A DNA stretch of 64,000 nt. It comes from Betaproteobacteria bacterium (GTDB lineage Bacteria; Pseudomonadota; Gammaproteobacteria; Burkholderiales; Ga0077523). The translations under genes and the position numbers were made by a program. Under the pieces are notes generated by a model, which had not been told where the DNA came from, did not search any database, and saw only the letters and a program-made list of their open reading frames with translations. This document shows, one piece after another, positions 34,797 through 45,174 of the stretch; within the stretch, counting starts at the first letter, position 1; each line of letters starts with the position of its first letter. The stretch covers positions 434,001-498,000 of the forward strand of contig JADJPK010000031.1 of NCBI GenBank assembly GCA_016713305.1. Reading direction: 5' to 3'.

Positions 34797-37700
34797 ATGA
34801 ACTCGACGTATTCGTGGAAGCGGCGCATCGGCGCCTACGCGGTGATCTGCAGCGTGACCTGGGCCCAGTTGATCCCGACGGTCCAGGCCGCGGCGACCGA
34901 CATCGGCGACATCCCCATGGCCACCAAGGGTCGAGCCAAGCCGAACATGATCCTCGTGGTCGACGACTCCGGGTCCATGGACGGCGAGATGCTTCCCGTG
35001 AAGGGCTTCTCGACGAACGACGGCGCCGTGTGGTGGAACACGACGAGCCGGTCCTTCATCGGCTACGGCGCCACCTCCACCGCGAACGTGTGGCAGGGTG
35101 GGGGTACCACACCGACGGCGGGAGGAACCGGCTTCTTCAGCACGACGCCACCGACCGGTCCGATCAACTTCAACTTCGCCGGGGATGCCACGACCACCTG
35201 GCGGAAGTACATGTACCTGTTCCCGAACGGGCAGTGCGGCAGCAATTGCGAGACCCGCAGCTACTCCGATTCCGGCAACGATCACTTTGCGATTCCGCCG
35301 ACGCGGGAGTTCGCCTGGACGCGCAGCCCGCTCTACAACGCGCAGTACTACAACCCGGCGATCAACTACGACCCTTGGCGCCCCTACAACAACGGCACCA
35401 CGACGACCACGCTGCCCAACTACGACAACACGGCCGCGTCGTGGAGCACGGTACGCAGCCATCCGATCTACCCCACGAGCGGCACCGCCACGACGGTCAA
35501 TCTGACCGCCACGCTGGCCCAGCCGGGCGATGCTTCGGCCACCAATCGCACGTTCCCCATGTTCGCCGGGATGATTCTTCCCGGCAGTTCGCGGTACAGG
35601 ATCTGCGCGCAGGACGGGACAGGTTGCGGAACGTGGACGAACGCCGCCGCGAGCGAGCAGTGCATCGTCGAAACGGCAGCGCAGACGACGGACTATTGCC
35701 ACTTCGCAGCCACCTACGGGGTGACCACGACCCTCGTGATCGGGGCGTCGAAGCGCCTCGACGTGCAGATCGCCTACTATCCGGCGACCTACTGGCTGCT
35801 CTCATCGGCCACCGGCCCGCTCGCTGCGGATGAGGCCTACGGTCCGGATGGACGCCGGATACAACGTGTCCAGGTGACCTCCTCGGTGACCAGCTACACC
35901 AAGCCCGCCACCCGGAGCGACTGTGTCGGCACCGTGTGCACCTACCAGGAGGAGATGACCAACTTCGCGAACTGGTACGGCTACTATCGCAAGCGGCACA
36001 TGATGCTGAACGGGGCCCTCGGATTGGCATTCGATCAGCTGACTGGTCTGCGGGCCGGCTACTTCCTGTTCAACAACCAGTTCAACGTCACGATGCGCGA
36101 CTTCGACAGCGCGTCGGACACGACGAACGCCAAGCGGCTGCTGTACGACCTCTACCGTACGAAAGGCGACGGCGGCACGCCCACTCGGGATGCCCTCGAG
36201 TACGCCGGGCGGCAATACCAGCGCACGGACGCAAGCGCTCCGATCACGGCCGCGTGCCAGTTCAACTCCGCATTCGTCATCACCGACGGCTTCGCGAGCA
36301 ACGACGCTCCGCCGACGACATTCGCCAACTGGGATGCGACGACGTCCAACCGTTACACGATTCCCTACAGCACGACGGAACCGAACCTGAATTACGGCAA
36401 TGCGACGCCGGCCGGGAACATTCCGTTGCCTCCGAGCAGTCCCCTGCCGGCCGTTACCGTCACACCGCAGCATCACTATGCCGATGCGGAAAGCAATACG
36501 CTCGCTGACATCGCGATGTTCTTCTATCTGGTCAATCCCCGGCCAGCGATGACCGCGCGCCAGGTGGCCGTGGACCTGCACGACGAGTCTCCCAACGCGG
36601 ATCGCAACGATTACCTGCACATGAACACGTATGCGCTGGGCCTCGGTGTGCAGGGTTTGATCTTCGGCCGCACGGATACCGCCGACAACATCGCCATCAA
36701 CGCCAATCCGTTCGACACTTCCGTGACCTGGACGTGGCCGACCGTCCGCAGCGGTGGCGGTTACCTGTCCCGACATCCCGCGGCCGTCGACGAACTCTGG
36801 CACGCCACGATCAACGGACGCGGCCTCATGCTCTCGGCCAGTTCGCCGGAGGAGACGCGCGTGGGCGTCGTCGATATCGTCAACAACGTCGGTGCGAAAG
36901 GCGGCGCCGGGGCCGCGGTCGCGGTGGCGAACCCGAACGTGGTGCCTGGCGACAACTTCTCGTATGCGTCCAGCTACAACTCCGGGCCCTGGGCCGGCGA
37001 CATCAACAAGTACGAGATCGACACGGCGACCGGTGCCGTGAGTTCGTCGGCATTGTGGAGTCCCTCGCCGCAGAAACAGCTGGCCTCGCGCCCACCGGGC
37101 AACCGCGTCATCGCGACCTACGATGGCACGAACGCCATTCCGTTCCAGTGGGCCAGCCTCACCACGGCGCAGAAGAACGTGCTCACCTCCACGGTGAGCG
37201 GCGTCACCACGGTCGATCCCCAGGTGCTGGATTTCCTGCGCGGAGACCGCTCCCGTGAAGTGGAGAAGTTCCGTTCGCGCGGCCCCCGCCCGCTGGTCGA
37301 CGCTGCCACGGGCGCGTATCAGCTGAGCGGCGGTTCGTACGTCTACGCCAACAACCGGATTCCCGACGACATCTCGGTGCTGGGCGACATCGTCAATGGC
37401 GAACCGGTCGTGGTCCGTCAGCCGAAGTACAGTTACTTCGACAACGGCTATCAGGACTTCAAGACGAACAACGCGTCGCGCTCCGGCGTCGTCTATCAGG
37501 GCGCGAACGACGGCATGCTCCACGCGTTCGATGTCACGACGGGCAGCGAACTGTGGGCCTACGTGCCCAGCATGCTGTTCAACAACCTGCGCAACCTGTC
37601 GGACCGCCTGACCTTCCGTCACCTCTACTACGTGGACGGCACACCCGCGGTGGGTGACGTCGATTTCTCCTATGTCGTCACGAGCGACCTGTCGAGCCCG

Positions 37701-38915
37701 CCGACGCCGGATTGGCGCACCATCCTGGTGGGCGGTCTGCGCAAGGGCGGCTTCGGCTACTACGCCATCGACGTGACGAACCCCAGCATGGGCAATGAGA
37801 CGACGCTGGCCTCGAAGGTCCTGTGGGAGTTTCCCAACGCGCAGACCGACAGCGACGATCCCTCCATTCGCGCCAATGTCGGCTACAGCTTCGGCAAGCC
37901 GCTCATCGTCAAGACGCGTGCGGCGGGCTGGGTGGCGGTCGTCACGTCCGGCTACAACAACGGAACCGGAACCGGATCGAGCGGCGGTGACGGCATCGGC
38001 CGCGTCTGGATCCTGAATCCGGTGACGGGCCGTGTGATCCGCGAACTGTCCACCAATGTGGGCACATCCACGACACCCAGCGGACTCGCTCACCTGTCCG
38101 CATTCGCGCAACGGCCCGACGTCGATCCCACGGTCGAGGCCGCGTACGGCGGCGACCTGCTCGGAAACGTCTGGCGCTTCGATCTGTCCGGTACCACCAC
38201 GGCGTCGTGGTACGTCGCCAAGGTCGCCGAACTGAAGAACAGCAGTTCCGAGTACCAGCCGGTGACGACCGAACCGGAACTGGGCGTGATCCAGGGCAAG
38301 CGGGTGATCTTCGTCGGCACCGGCCAGTATCTGGGAGACAGCGACGTGCTGAACAGTGCCACGGAGAACACGTCCATGTCCCGCCGCCGCCAGAGCTTCT
38401 ACGCCCTGCGCGACGACCCCAACCACACGTCGTCCAGCACGGCCCTGATTCCGAACCGGTCGACGCTCATCCAGCAGACCGTGACGAAGTCCGGGACGTC
38501 GATCAGCATCACCTCGACCGCCGTGAGCTTCATCACCAACGCGGGGTGGTACATCGATCTACCGGAGACGGGCGAACGTGCGGTGACCAATCCCGTCCTG
38601 TCGGGCGGCATCATCGCCTTCACCAGCAACATCCCCGACAGCGTGGACCCCTGCAACCCGGGCGGCAGCAGCTGGCTGTACTTCCTCGACTACGCGACAG
38701 GCGGAAAGCTCGTCGGGGCGACCTCCGCCGGCAAGAAGCTGGGAACGTTCCTCGCGAGCCGGCCGGTGCTGATCAAGCTGCCCTCGGGTCAGATCGTCGG
38801 TCTGATCCGCACGTCGTCCGCGAATACCGTGACCGAGAATGTGCCGACGCGGCAGAACGTGACCTCAGGACGCAGGCTGTCGTGGCGGGAGATACCGGAC
38901 ACGTTGGACCACTAG
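34797..38915 (+). CDS. pilY1: PilY1 pilus tip adhesin
   Basis: This encodes 1372 residues with a signal peptide ending near VQAAATD. Near residue 55, VVDDSGSMDGEM is a von Willebrand A-type metal site (DxSxS). The C-terminal third is the PQQ-like beta-propeller of PilY1/PilC (GANDGMLHAFDVTTGSELWAYVPSMLFNN near residue 905, GGDLLGNVWRFDL near 1117). The calcium loop of the P. aeruginosa protein is shortened here to DVDPTVEAAYGGD. PilY1 sits at the pilus tip for adhesion, surface sensing and pilus extension. It ends the operon. Confidence 0.9.
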   Translation: MNSTYSWKRRIGAYAVICSVTWAQLIPTVQAAATDIGDIPMATKGRAKPNMILVVDDSGSMDGEMLPVKGFSTNDGAVWWNTTSRSFIGYGATSTANVWQGGGTTPTAGGTGFFSTTPPTGPINFNFAGDATTTWRKYMYLFPNGQCGSNCETRSYSDSGNDHFAIPPTREFAWTRSPLYNAQYYNPAINYDPWRPYNNGTTTTTLPNYDNTAASWSTVRSHPIYPTSGTATTVNLTATLAQPGDASATNRTFPMFAGMILPGSSRYRICAQDGTGCGTWTNAAASEQCIVETAAQTTDYCHFAATYGVTTTLVIGASKRLDVQIAYYPATYWLLSSATGPLAADEAYGPDGRRIQRVQVTSSVTSYTKPATRSDCVGTVCTYQEEMTNFANWYGYYRKRHMMLNGALGLAFDQLTGLRAGYFLFNNQFNVTMRDFDSASDTTNAKRLLYDLYRTKGDGGTPTRDALEYAGRQYQRTDASAPITAACQFNSAFVITDGFASNDAPPTTFANWDATTSNRYTIPYSTTEPNLNYGNATPAGNIPLPPSSPLPAVTVTPQHHYADAESNTLADIAMFFYLVNPRPAMTARQVAVDLHDESPNADRNDYLHMNTYALGLGVQGLIFGRTDTADNIAINANPFDTSVTWTWPTVRSGGGYLSRHPAAVDELWHATINGRGLMLSASSPEETRVGVVDIVNNVGAKGGAGAAVAVANPNVVPGDNFSYASSYNSGPWAGDINKYEIDTATGAVSSSALWSPSPQKQLASRPPGNRVIATYDGTNAIPFQWASLTTAQKNVLTSTVSGVTTVDPQVLDFLRGDRSREVEKFRSRGPRPLVDAATGAYQLSGGSYVYANNRIPDDISVLGDIVNGEPVVVRQPKYSYFDNGYQDFKTNNASRSGVVYQGANDGMLHAFDVTTGSELWAYVPSMLFNNLRNLSDRLTFRHLYYVDGTPAVGDVDFSYVVTSDLSSPPTPDWRTILVGGLRKGGFGYYAIDVTNPSMGNETTLASKVLWEFPNAQTDSDDPSIRANVGYSFGKPLIVKTRAAGWVAVVTSGYNNGTGTGSSGGDGIGRVWILNPVTGRVIRELSTNVGTSTTPSGLAHLSAFAQRPDVDPTVEAAYGGDLLGNVWRFDLSGTTTASWYVAKVAELKNSSSEYQPVTTEPELGVIQGKRVIFVGTGQYLGDSDVLNSATENTSMSRRRQSFYALRDDPNHTSSSTALIPNRSTLIQQTVTKSGTSISITSTAVSFITNAGWYIDLPETGERAVTNPVLSGGIIAFTSNIPDSVDPCNPGGSSWLYFLDYATGGKLVGATSAGKKLGTFLASRPVLIKLPSGQIVGLIRTSSANTVTENVPTRQNVTSGRRLSWREIPDTLDH

Positions 38916-38929
38916 GGAAGACCCCGTTC

Positions 38930-38957
38930 TCGTGCCCAGCCTGTGCGGGGCACGAGC
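38930..38957. terminator. hairpin between convergent pilY1 and ispH
   Basis: CTCGTGCCC and GGGCACGAG form a 9-bp stem over a 10-base loop, in the 93 bases between the convergent genes. There is no T-run, so termination is plausible from position only. Confidence 0.4.
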
Positions 38958-39008
38958 CGCCCGGTTCGTCAGTCGAGATGCGGAGGCGGTGACCGCGTCG
39001 ATGCGCGG

Positions 39009-39932
39009 TCAGACGACGAGTGACTTCGGCAGCGGAAAGGTGACGTCCTCCACCACGCCTTCCAGTTCCACCAGTTCGTCCGCACCGAAAGTCTTCAGCC
39101 GCTCGATGACATTCCACACGAGGATGTCCGGGGCGGAAGCGCCCGCAGTGATACCGACGGTGCCCGTGCCCTCGAACCACGCGCGCTCCAGCTGGTCCGC
39201 GTCGTCGACAAGATACGCCCGCCTGCCCGACAGCCGCGCGACCTCGCAGAGCCGGTTCGAGTTGGAACTGTTGGGCGAGCCTACGACCACCACGACTTCC
39301 GCGTCTTTCACGAGCGCCTTCACGGCATCCTGCCGGTTCTGCGTCGCGTAGCAGATGTCGTCCTTCTTCGGGCCGACGATGTCCGGAAACCGGGCACGCA
39401 AGGCATCGATCACGGAGCGAGCATCGTCCACGGAAAGCGTCGTCTGTGTGACGTAGGCAAGTTTCGAGGGGTCCGACACCTGCAGATTGGAAACATCGCG
39501 AGCGCTTTCCACAAGATGCATGCCGCCGGACGTCTGACCCATGGTGCCTTCCACCTCAGGATGCCCGCGGTGCCCGATCATGACGATCTCCCGGCCCTGG
39601 TCCCGCATCCGTCCGACTTCGACGTGGACCTTGGTGACCAGGGGGCACGTGGCATCGAAGACCCTCAGGCCCAGGGCCTGTGCCTCGTCTCGAACGCCGC
39701 GCGAAACTCCGTGGGCACTGAAGACGACCGTCGCGCCGGCGGGCACAGCGGACAACTCGTCGACGAACACGGCACCTTTGCGGCGCAGGCCGTCCACCAC
39801 GAACTTGTTGTGGACGACCTCGTGGCGGACGTAGATGGGCGCACCGTGCTGGGCAAGGGCTCTCTCCACGATTTCGATCGCGCGGTCGACGCCCGCGCAG
39901 AAGCCGCGTGGATTCGCGAGAAGGATCTTCAT
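39009..39932 (-). CDS. ispH: 4-hydroxy-3-methylbut-2-enyl diphosphate reductase
   Basis: This encodes 307 residues (E. coli 316). The three cluster cysteines are in PRGFCAGVDRAI, FDATCPLVTKVH and DDICYATQNRQ. The substrate-binding residues show in HEVVHNKFVV, GHRGHPEVEGT, VTQTTLS and SPNSSNSNRL. It makes IPP and DMAPP, the last step of the MEP pathway whose first enzyme (dxs) and prenyl synthase (ispA) lie at the right end. It follows lspA by 28 bases. The fkpB gene often found between lspA and ispH is absent. Confidence 0.93.
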   Translation of the reverse strand: MKILLANPRGFCAGVDRAIEIVERALAQHGAPIYVRHEVVHNKFVVDGLRRKGAVFVDELSAVPAGATVVFSAHGVSRGVRDEAQALGLRVFDATCPLVTKVHVEVGRMRDQGREIVMIGHRGHPEVEGTMGQTSGGMHLVESARDVSNLQVSDPSKLAYVTQTTLSVDDARSVIDALRARFPDIVGPKKDDICYATQNRQDAVKALVKDAEVVVVVGSPNSSNSNRLCEVARLSGRRAYLVDDADQLERAWFEGTGTVGITAGASAPDILVWNVIERLKTFGADELVELEGVVEDVTFPLPKSLVV

Positions 39933-39960
39933 GGCCTGTCCTGTGATGGAAGCGGCGACG

Positions 39961-40457
39961 TCATGACGGCTGCCCCTGCTGCGTCGACTTCCTGTCGAAC
40001 ACGCTGTCGAGAACCAGCAGCACGGCACCGCACGTGATGGCGGAGTCCGCAAGGTTGAACGCGGGCCACGAATACTGCTGAATGTGGAAGTGCAGGAAAT
40101 CCACGACCGCGCTCAGGCGGAACCGGTCGATGAGATTGCCGACGGCGCCTCCCAGAATCATCCCCAGCGCAACCCCGAACATCCAGCGGGCCCGGTGCCG
40201 GACGATGAGGACGCTCATGAACACGGACGCGGCCAGCGCGATGATGATGAAGAATTCCCGCTGCCAACCAGACGCCGAGGACAGGAAACTGAACGCAGCG
40301 CCAGGATTGAAGATCAGGACGAGATCAAAGTAGGGCGTGATCATCACGCCCTCCCCCGGTCCCAGGTACTGCTGCACCAGGTGCTTGGTCCATTGGTCCA
40401 GCCCGGCCACGACGGCCGCGACGAGGAACCAGCGGCCGGACTCAAAAGCAAAGGCAC
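39961..40457 (-). CDS. lspA: lipoprotein signal peptidase, start codon frame disturbed by a missing base
   Basis: The core reads FLVAAVVAGLDQWTKHLV, FNPGAAFSFL, GGAVGNLIDR and VVDFLHFHI, including the two catalytic aspartates (NLIDR, FNLADSAI). As given it is in frame with ileS. A GTG at 40457 has GGAG six bases before it. Adding one T to the T4 run (40444-40447) makes the gene read MPLLFESGRWFLV and gives 165 residues, the family size. It removes signal peptides from prolipoproteins in the inner membrane. Confidence 0.85.
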
Positions 40458-43224
40458 GCGGCTCTCCGCTGCCGTACAGGTTCGCCGTGCAACGGCCGCA
40501 AAGTTCCGGATGCTCGGGATCGTGCCCGACATCGTCCCTGTAGTGCCAGCAGCGGCCGCACTTGGCGTGGCCGCTGGCCGTGATCTGCACGTACTCCTCG
40601 TCGAGCGAATCCACTTCGGCAAGAGCCGTGCGGGACGTGATCAGCACGAAGCGCAGATCGTCGCCGATGGACGCGCAGGCGGTGTAGCGGTGGCCGTGCA
40701 GTGCCAGCTCCGCCTCGGCCTGGAGCGAGGACCCGACGGTGCCGGATACGCGGACTTCCTCGATGCGTTTCTGCACCTCCGCGCGGACTTCACGCAATGT
40801 CTCCCAGCGCGCAACGACGGCGGGCTCGTCCTGCGGCTCCGGAAGCACGTGCCAGGTATGGAGAAGCACGCTGTCCTGGGGCTGGCCGCTCAGCACGGTC
40901 CACGCCTCTTCGGCCGTGAAAGTGAGGATCGGCGCCATGAGCCGCACGAGCGCCTGAGTCAGATGCCACAGCATCGACTGCGCCGCGCGGCGGGCCTCGC
41001 CCGCGGCCTGCGTGGTGTAGAGACGATCCTTGAGGATGTCCAGGTAGAACCCGCCGAGATCCTCGGAGCAGAACGTCTGCAGCCGATACACGACGGAATG
41101 GAACTCGTAGCGCGCATAGGCCGACGTGACGTCCTCCTGCAGCGCGCGCGTCATCGCCAGCGCGTAGCGGTCGATGTCAAGCCAGCGCTCCACGGGCACC
41201 ATGTCAGCCGATGGGTCGAAGTCTGAAATGTTCGCCATCAGGAACCGCAGCGTGTTCCTGATGCGGCGGTAGCTCTCGACCACCCGTTTGAGAATCTCGT
41301 CCGAGATGGAAAGCTCGCCCGAGTAGTCGGTGGCGGCCACCCAAAGCCTAAGGATCTCCGCGCCCAGCGTGTCGGCGATCTTCTGCGGGACGATGGTATT
41401 GCCCAGGGACTTGCTCATCTTGCGCCCCTGGCCGTCGACGACGAAACCGTGCGTGAGCAGCTGGCGGTAGGGCGCCCTGCCGTCGATCGCGCAACCGGTC
41501 AGCAGCGAGGATTGGAACCAGCCACGATGCTGATCCGATCCCTCGAGATACAGATCGGCGGGCTTGTCCAGATCGTTCCGGCGCTCCAGCACGCTGACGT
41601 GGGTCGTGCCCGAATCGAACCAGACATCCAGGGTGTCCGGAACCTTCTCGTACTGGTCCGCATCCGCACCCAGCAACTCGCGTGCATCCAGCGCGAACCA
41701 CGCCTCGATGCCGCCCTGCTCCACGCGCTGCGCCACCTGCTCCATCAGTTCCTGCAGACGGGGATGCAGCGCACCGGTTTCCTTGTGCACGACGAGCGCC
41801 ATGGGCACGCCCCAGTTGCGCTGGCGCGAAACGCACCAGTCGGGCCGGTTGCCGATCATGGCCTCCAGCCGGGCTCGTCCCCATCCAGGGAAGAATTCCG
41901 TCGCCGCGACCGCAGCCCGGGCCACGTCGCGCAGGGTGCTCCCTTGGGGGCCCGTGTGCTCCATGCCGATGAACCACTGGTGCGTCGCGCGAAAGATCAC
42001 CGGCGTCTTGTGACGCCAGCAGTGGGGGTAGCTGTGCTCGTACGCGACGTTCTGCAGCAGCAGCGTCTTCTCCTCCAGAACGTCGATCACGGTCTTGTTG
42101 GCTTCCCACACGGTCTGCCCGCCGACGAGCGAGAGGTTCTCGCGAAACCGCCCGTCCGCGCCCACCGGATTGTCCACTGGCAGGTCGTACTTGAGGCCAA
42201 CCTCGAAGTCCTCGACGCCATGAGCGGGCGCCGTGTGCACGAGCCCCGTGCCCGCATCGAGCGTGACATGGTTACCAAGAATGATCGGAACCCTGCGCGG
42301 CTGGAACGGGTGCCACACCTCCAGGCGCTCGAGCCGGTCGCCCGTGACCGTCCCGACGATCTTGTAGTCGGCCACGCCGTACCGCTGCATGCACGATTCG
42401 ACCAGGTCCTTCGCCAGCAGCAGGAAATACTTGGGCCCCTGGACCAGCGCGTACTCGAACTCCCGATGGGCCGAGATGGCCTGGTTGGCCGGAAGCGTCC
42501 ACGGTGTCGTCGTCCAGATCACGACATAGGACGGAAGGGGCAGATGGGTGAAGCCGAAAGGCTGGGCGAGCTCCGTCGCGTCCTTGGCGGGGAACGCCAC
42601 GTCGATGGCAGGAGACACCCGGTTCTCGTACTCCACCTCGGCCTCGGCGAGCGACGAGCGACAATCGAGACACCAGTGGACGGGTTTCGATCCCTGGTAC
42701 AGATAACCGCGTGCCTGGATGCGCGCGAGCGACCGGATGATGTCGGCCTCGGTGCGGTAGGCCATCGTCAGATACGGATTGTCCCAGTCGCCCAGCACGC
42801 CCAGCCGGATGAAGTCCGCCTTCTGCCGGGCAATGTGGGAGGCGGCGTACTCGCGGCACAGCGTGCGGAACGCATTGGCCTCGACGCCCCGCCCGTGCTT
42901 CTTTTCCACCTGGTGCTCGATGGGCAGTCCGTGGCAGTCCCAGCCGGGCACGTAGGGCGCGTCGAAGCCATCGAGCGTCTTGCTCTTGATGATGATGTCC
43001 TTGAGGACCTTGTTGACGGCGTGTCCGATGTGGATGTCGCCGTTCGCGTAGGGCGGGCCGTCGTGCAGAACGAAACGCGGCCGCCCCTTGGCGGCCTCGC
43101 GAATCCGCTCGTACAGCCGGCTTTCCTGCCATTGCCGCACCCAGCCTGGCTCGCGCTTGGCGAGATCGCCGCGCATGGGAAAGGCGGTGTCGGGAAGATT
43201 GAGCGTGTTCTTGTAATCGGCCAT
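40442..43224 (-). CDS. ileS: isoleucyl-tRNA synthetase
   Basis: Class I synthetase with HIGH-type DIHIGH near residue 65, KMSKSLGN near residue 603, and the C-terminal zinc site CGRCWHY...CGRC near residues 886-909. The editing domain (WTTTPWTLPANQAIS) is present. As read it runs into lspA without a stop. One more T in the T4 run at 40444-40447 creates TGA right after EPRAFAF and gives 927 residues (E. coli 938). The gene charges tRNA-Ile. It starts 22 bases after ribF ends. Confidence 0.93.
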
Positions 43225-43246
43225 GGGTAACGGACTTCTCGAGGGT

Positions 43247-44194
43247 TCAGACAGCGGCCCGCGCCGGAGGGCGCAGGCGAAAGAATTCGCGGGTGGCGCT
43301 CACGTCCAGACCGATCTGGTTCCGGAGCGCTTCCAGCGTCGGATACTTCTCTTCGTCACGCAGCTTATGCAGAAACTCGACCCGCACGCGACGTCCGTAG
43401 ATGTCCCCGTCGAAATCGAGCAGGAAGACCTCCAGCGTCGCCTTCCCCGACGAATTCACCGTGGGACGCACGCCCAGACTCGCTGCGCCAATCTTCGGTG
43501 CGGTGCCGAGCCCGCGCACCGTCACTGCATAGATACCCCAGAGCGGGGGACGGTTCAGGCTCATGCGGATGTTGGCCGTGGGAAACCCCAATTCGCGGCC
43601 GATCCGGTCCCCACCCACCACCCGTCCGGTGATCGCATAGGGACGACCAAGAAGCCGCTGTGCACGTTCCAGCAGGCCACCGGCCAACGCCTCGCGGACG
43701 GCCGTGCTGGAGGCACGCACCCCGTCGACCTCGACAGTGTGCATGCTTTCCACTTCCATACCGAATTCCGGAGCGAGGCGGCGCAACAGATCCACGTCAC
43801 CCGAACGGCGCGCCCCGAAGCGGAAATCGTCGCCGGTGAGCAGCCACTTCACGTCCAGACCGCGAGCAAGCGCGTCTTTCACGAATGCGTCGGCGCTCTG
43901 GGTCGCGAAGCTGGCGTCGAAGCGGCACACGTACGCCCGGTCCACCCCCAACTCGGCGAGGCGCTCCAGCTTTTCCCGGAGGGGAGACAGGCGGGCGGGG
44001 GCGTCCGCCGGCGAAAAGAACTCCCGCGGATGCGGCTCGAAGGTCATCACGGCAGCGGGGAGCTTCCTTGCCCGCGCAGCCGCAAGAAGGCGCCCGACCA
44101 TCGCCTGATGGCCGCGATGGACGCCGTCGAAGTTGCCGATGGTGAGGGCGACGGGCACGTCCGCGCATCGCGGAATGCCCCGGAAGAGCCGCAT
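43247..44194 (-). CDS. ribF: bifunctional riboflavin kinase / FAD synthetase
   Basis: This encodes 315 residues. The N-terminal adenylyltransferase has IGNFDGVHRGHQAMV, LTGDDFRFGARRSG and SSTAVREAL. The C-terminal kinase has GRELGFPTANI, WGIYAVTVRG and GVRPTV. It makes FMN and FAD from riboflavin. The order ribF-ileS-lspA-ispH is standard in proteobacteria. The 166 bases before it, up to the end of cobA, hold only a run of C and G. Confidence 0.93.
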   Translation of the reverse strand: MRLFRGIPRCADVPVALTIGNFDGVHRGHQAMVGRLLAAARARKLPAAVMTFEPHPREFFSPADAPARLSPLREKLERLAELGVDRAYVCRFDASFATQSADAFVKDALARGLDVKWLLTGDDFRFGARRSGDVDLLRRLAPEFGMEVESMHTVEVDGVRASSTAVREALAGGLLERAQRLLGRPYAITGRVVGGDRIGRELGFPTANIRMSLNRPPLWGIYAVTVRGLGTAPKIGAASLGVRPTVNSSGKATLEVFLLDFDGDIYGRRVRVEFLHKLRDEEKYPTLEALRNQIGLDVSATREFFRLRPPARAAV

Positions 44195-44361
44195 GGAGGA
44201 ACTGCCGGACAGCCGGAAAAGCTGCGATTCTAGGGAAGGTCTGACCAATGTGCACGGATCGCGTTGCGGCGGGCAACCGACGGTGCGGCCCGGCTGCAAA
44301 CGGGACCGACTGTCCCTCGCCCCTGGAGAATCGCGCCCCCGGGGGTGAACGTGCGCGCGAT

Positions 44362-45174
44362 TCAGAGCGCGGCCGATCGACTCTCCGTGCGTGCCGGCAC
44401 CCCCACCCCCGCCGGAATCTCGTCCAGAAGCTCGCGGTACACCTCGCCCAGCAGCAGCAGGACGGGACCCTGCGACTCATCGACGGGAAGGTCTGCCAGC
44501 CGGGACAGCGTGGTGGCGCTGCGCCGCGAGCCCGGCAGGGACGCGTTCTGGACCACGACCACCGGGGTGCCCGCATCCACTCCTTCCGCCATCAGCGCCG
44601 CGGCTGTTTCGGCGCGGGCGCTCCCGGCCATGTAGAGCACGGCCGTATCCGCGGCGGCGGCCTGTGCTGCCCACTCCGAATCGCCTTCGCCAGGGCCGAT
44701 TCGGGGCGTCGCGAAGGTCACGCTGCGGCTCGATCCCCGGCGCGTGAGCGACACGCCCAGGTCTGCGCTCGCCGCAGCGGCTGCCGTGATTCCGGGCACG
44801 ACCTCGAAAGGCACGCCCGCCAGATTCAGAGCGTCGATCTCTTCCTGGGCACGGCCGAACATCATCGGGTCTCCGCCTTTCAGGCGCACGACGGTTCGGT
44901 GCTGGGCAGCAGCCTCGACGAGATGCCGGTTGATGAAGCGCTGATCGGTGGACACCCGACCGGCGCGCTTTCCAACCGACACCATCTTCGCCCGACAGGC
45001 CAGAGCCAGAGTGTCCGGGTGCACCAGGGCATCGAAATAGACGATGTCCGCCTGCTCGAGCAGCCGCACGGCGCGCAGCGTGAGCAGATCGGGACTGCCG
45101 GGTCCGGCACCCACCAGATAGACACGGCCGATCACCTGACGCAGTTCGCTCGCGTGCCGGGACGCCCCCATCAT
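44362..45174 (-). CDS. cobA: uroporphyrinogen-III C-methyltransferase
   Basis: This encodes 270 residues: VYLVGAGPGSPDLLTLRAVR, VVRLKGGDPMMFGRAQEE, PGITAAAAAS and VLYMAG are the SUMT signatures. It lacks the CysG N-terminal dehydrogenase/ferrochelatase half. It adds two methyl groups to uroporphyrinogen III for sirohaem, the prosthetic group of the CysI sulfite reductase made by the same operon. Tandem ATGs overlap the cysN stop. Confidence 0.9.
   Translation of the reverse strand: MMGASRHASELRQVIGRVYLVGAGPGSPDLLTLRAVRLLEQADIVYFDALVHPDTLALACRAKMVSVGKRAGRVSTDQRFINRHLVEAAAQHRTVVRLKGGDPMMFGRAQEEIDALNLAGVPFEVVPGITAAAAASADLGVSLTRRGSSRSVTFATPRIGPGEGDSEWAAQAAAADTAVLYMAGSARAETAAALMAEGVDAGTPVVVVQNASLPGSRRSATTLSRLADLPVDESQGPVLLLLGEVYRELLDEIPAGVGVPARTESRSAAL

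Noticed and set aside
35802..38426. 874-codon open frame opposite pilY1
   Set aside because: It has no family-like blocks and a His/Arg/Val-rich composition typical of antisense frames in G+C-rich DNA. The plus strand encodes clear PilY1.
39961..43224. New IleS-LspA fusion protein
   Set aside because: A single missing T explains it, and the repaired stop, ribosome site and start fit too well for a real fusion.
41449..43230. 593-codon plus-strand frame opposite ileS
   Set aside because: Antisense shadow of a long conserved gene; no recognisable domain.
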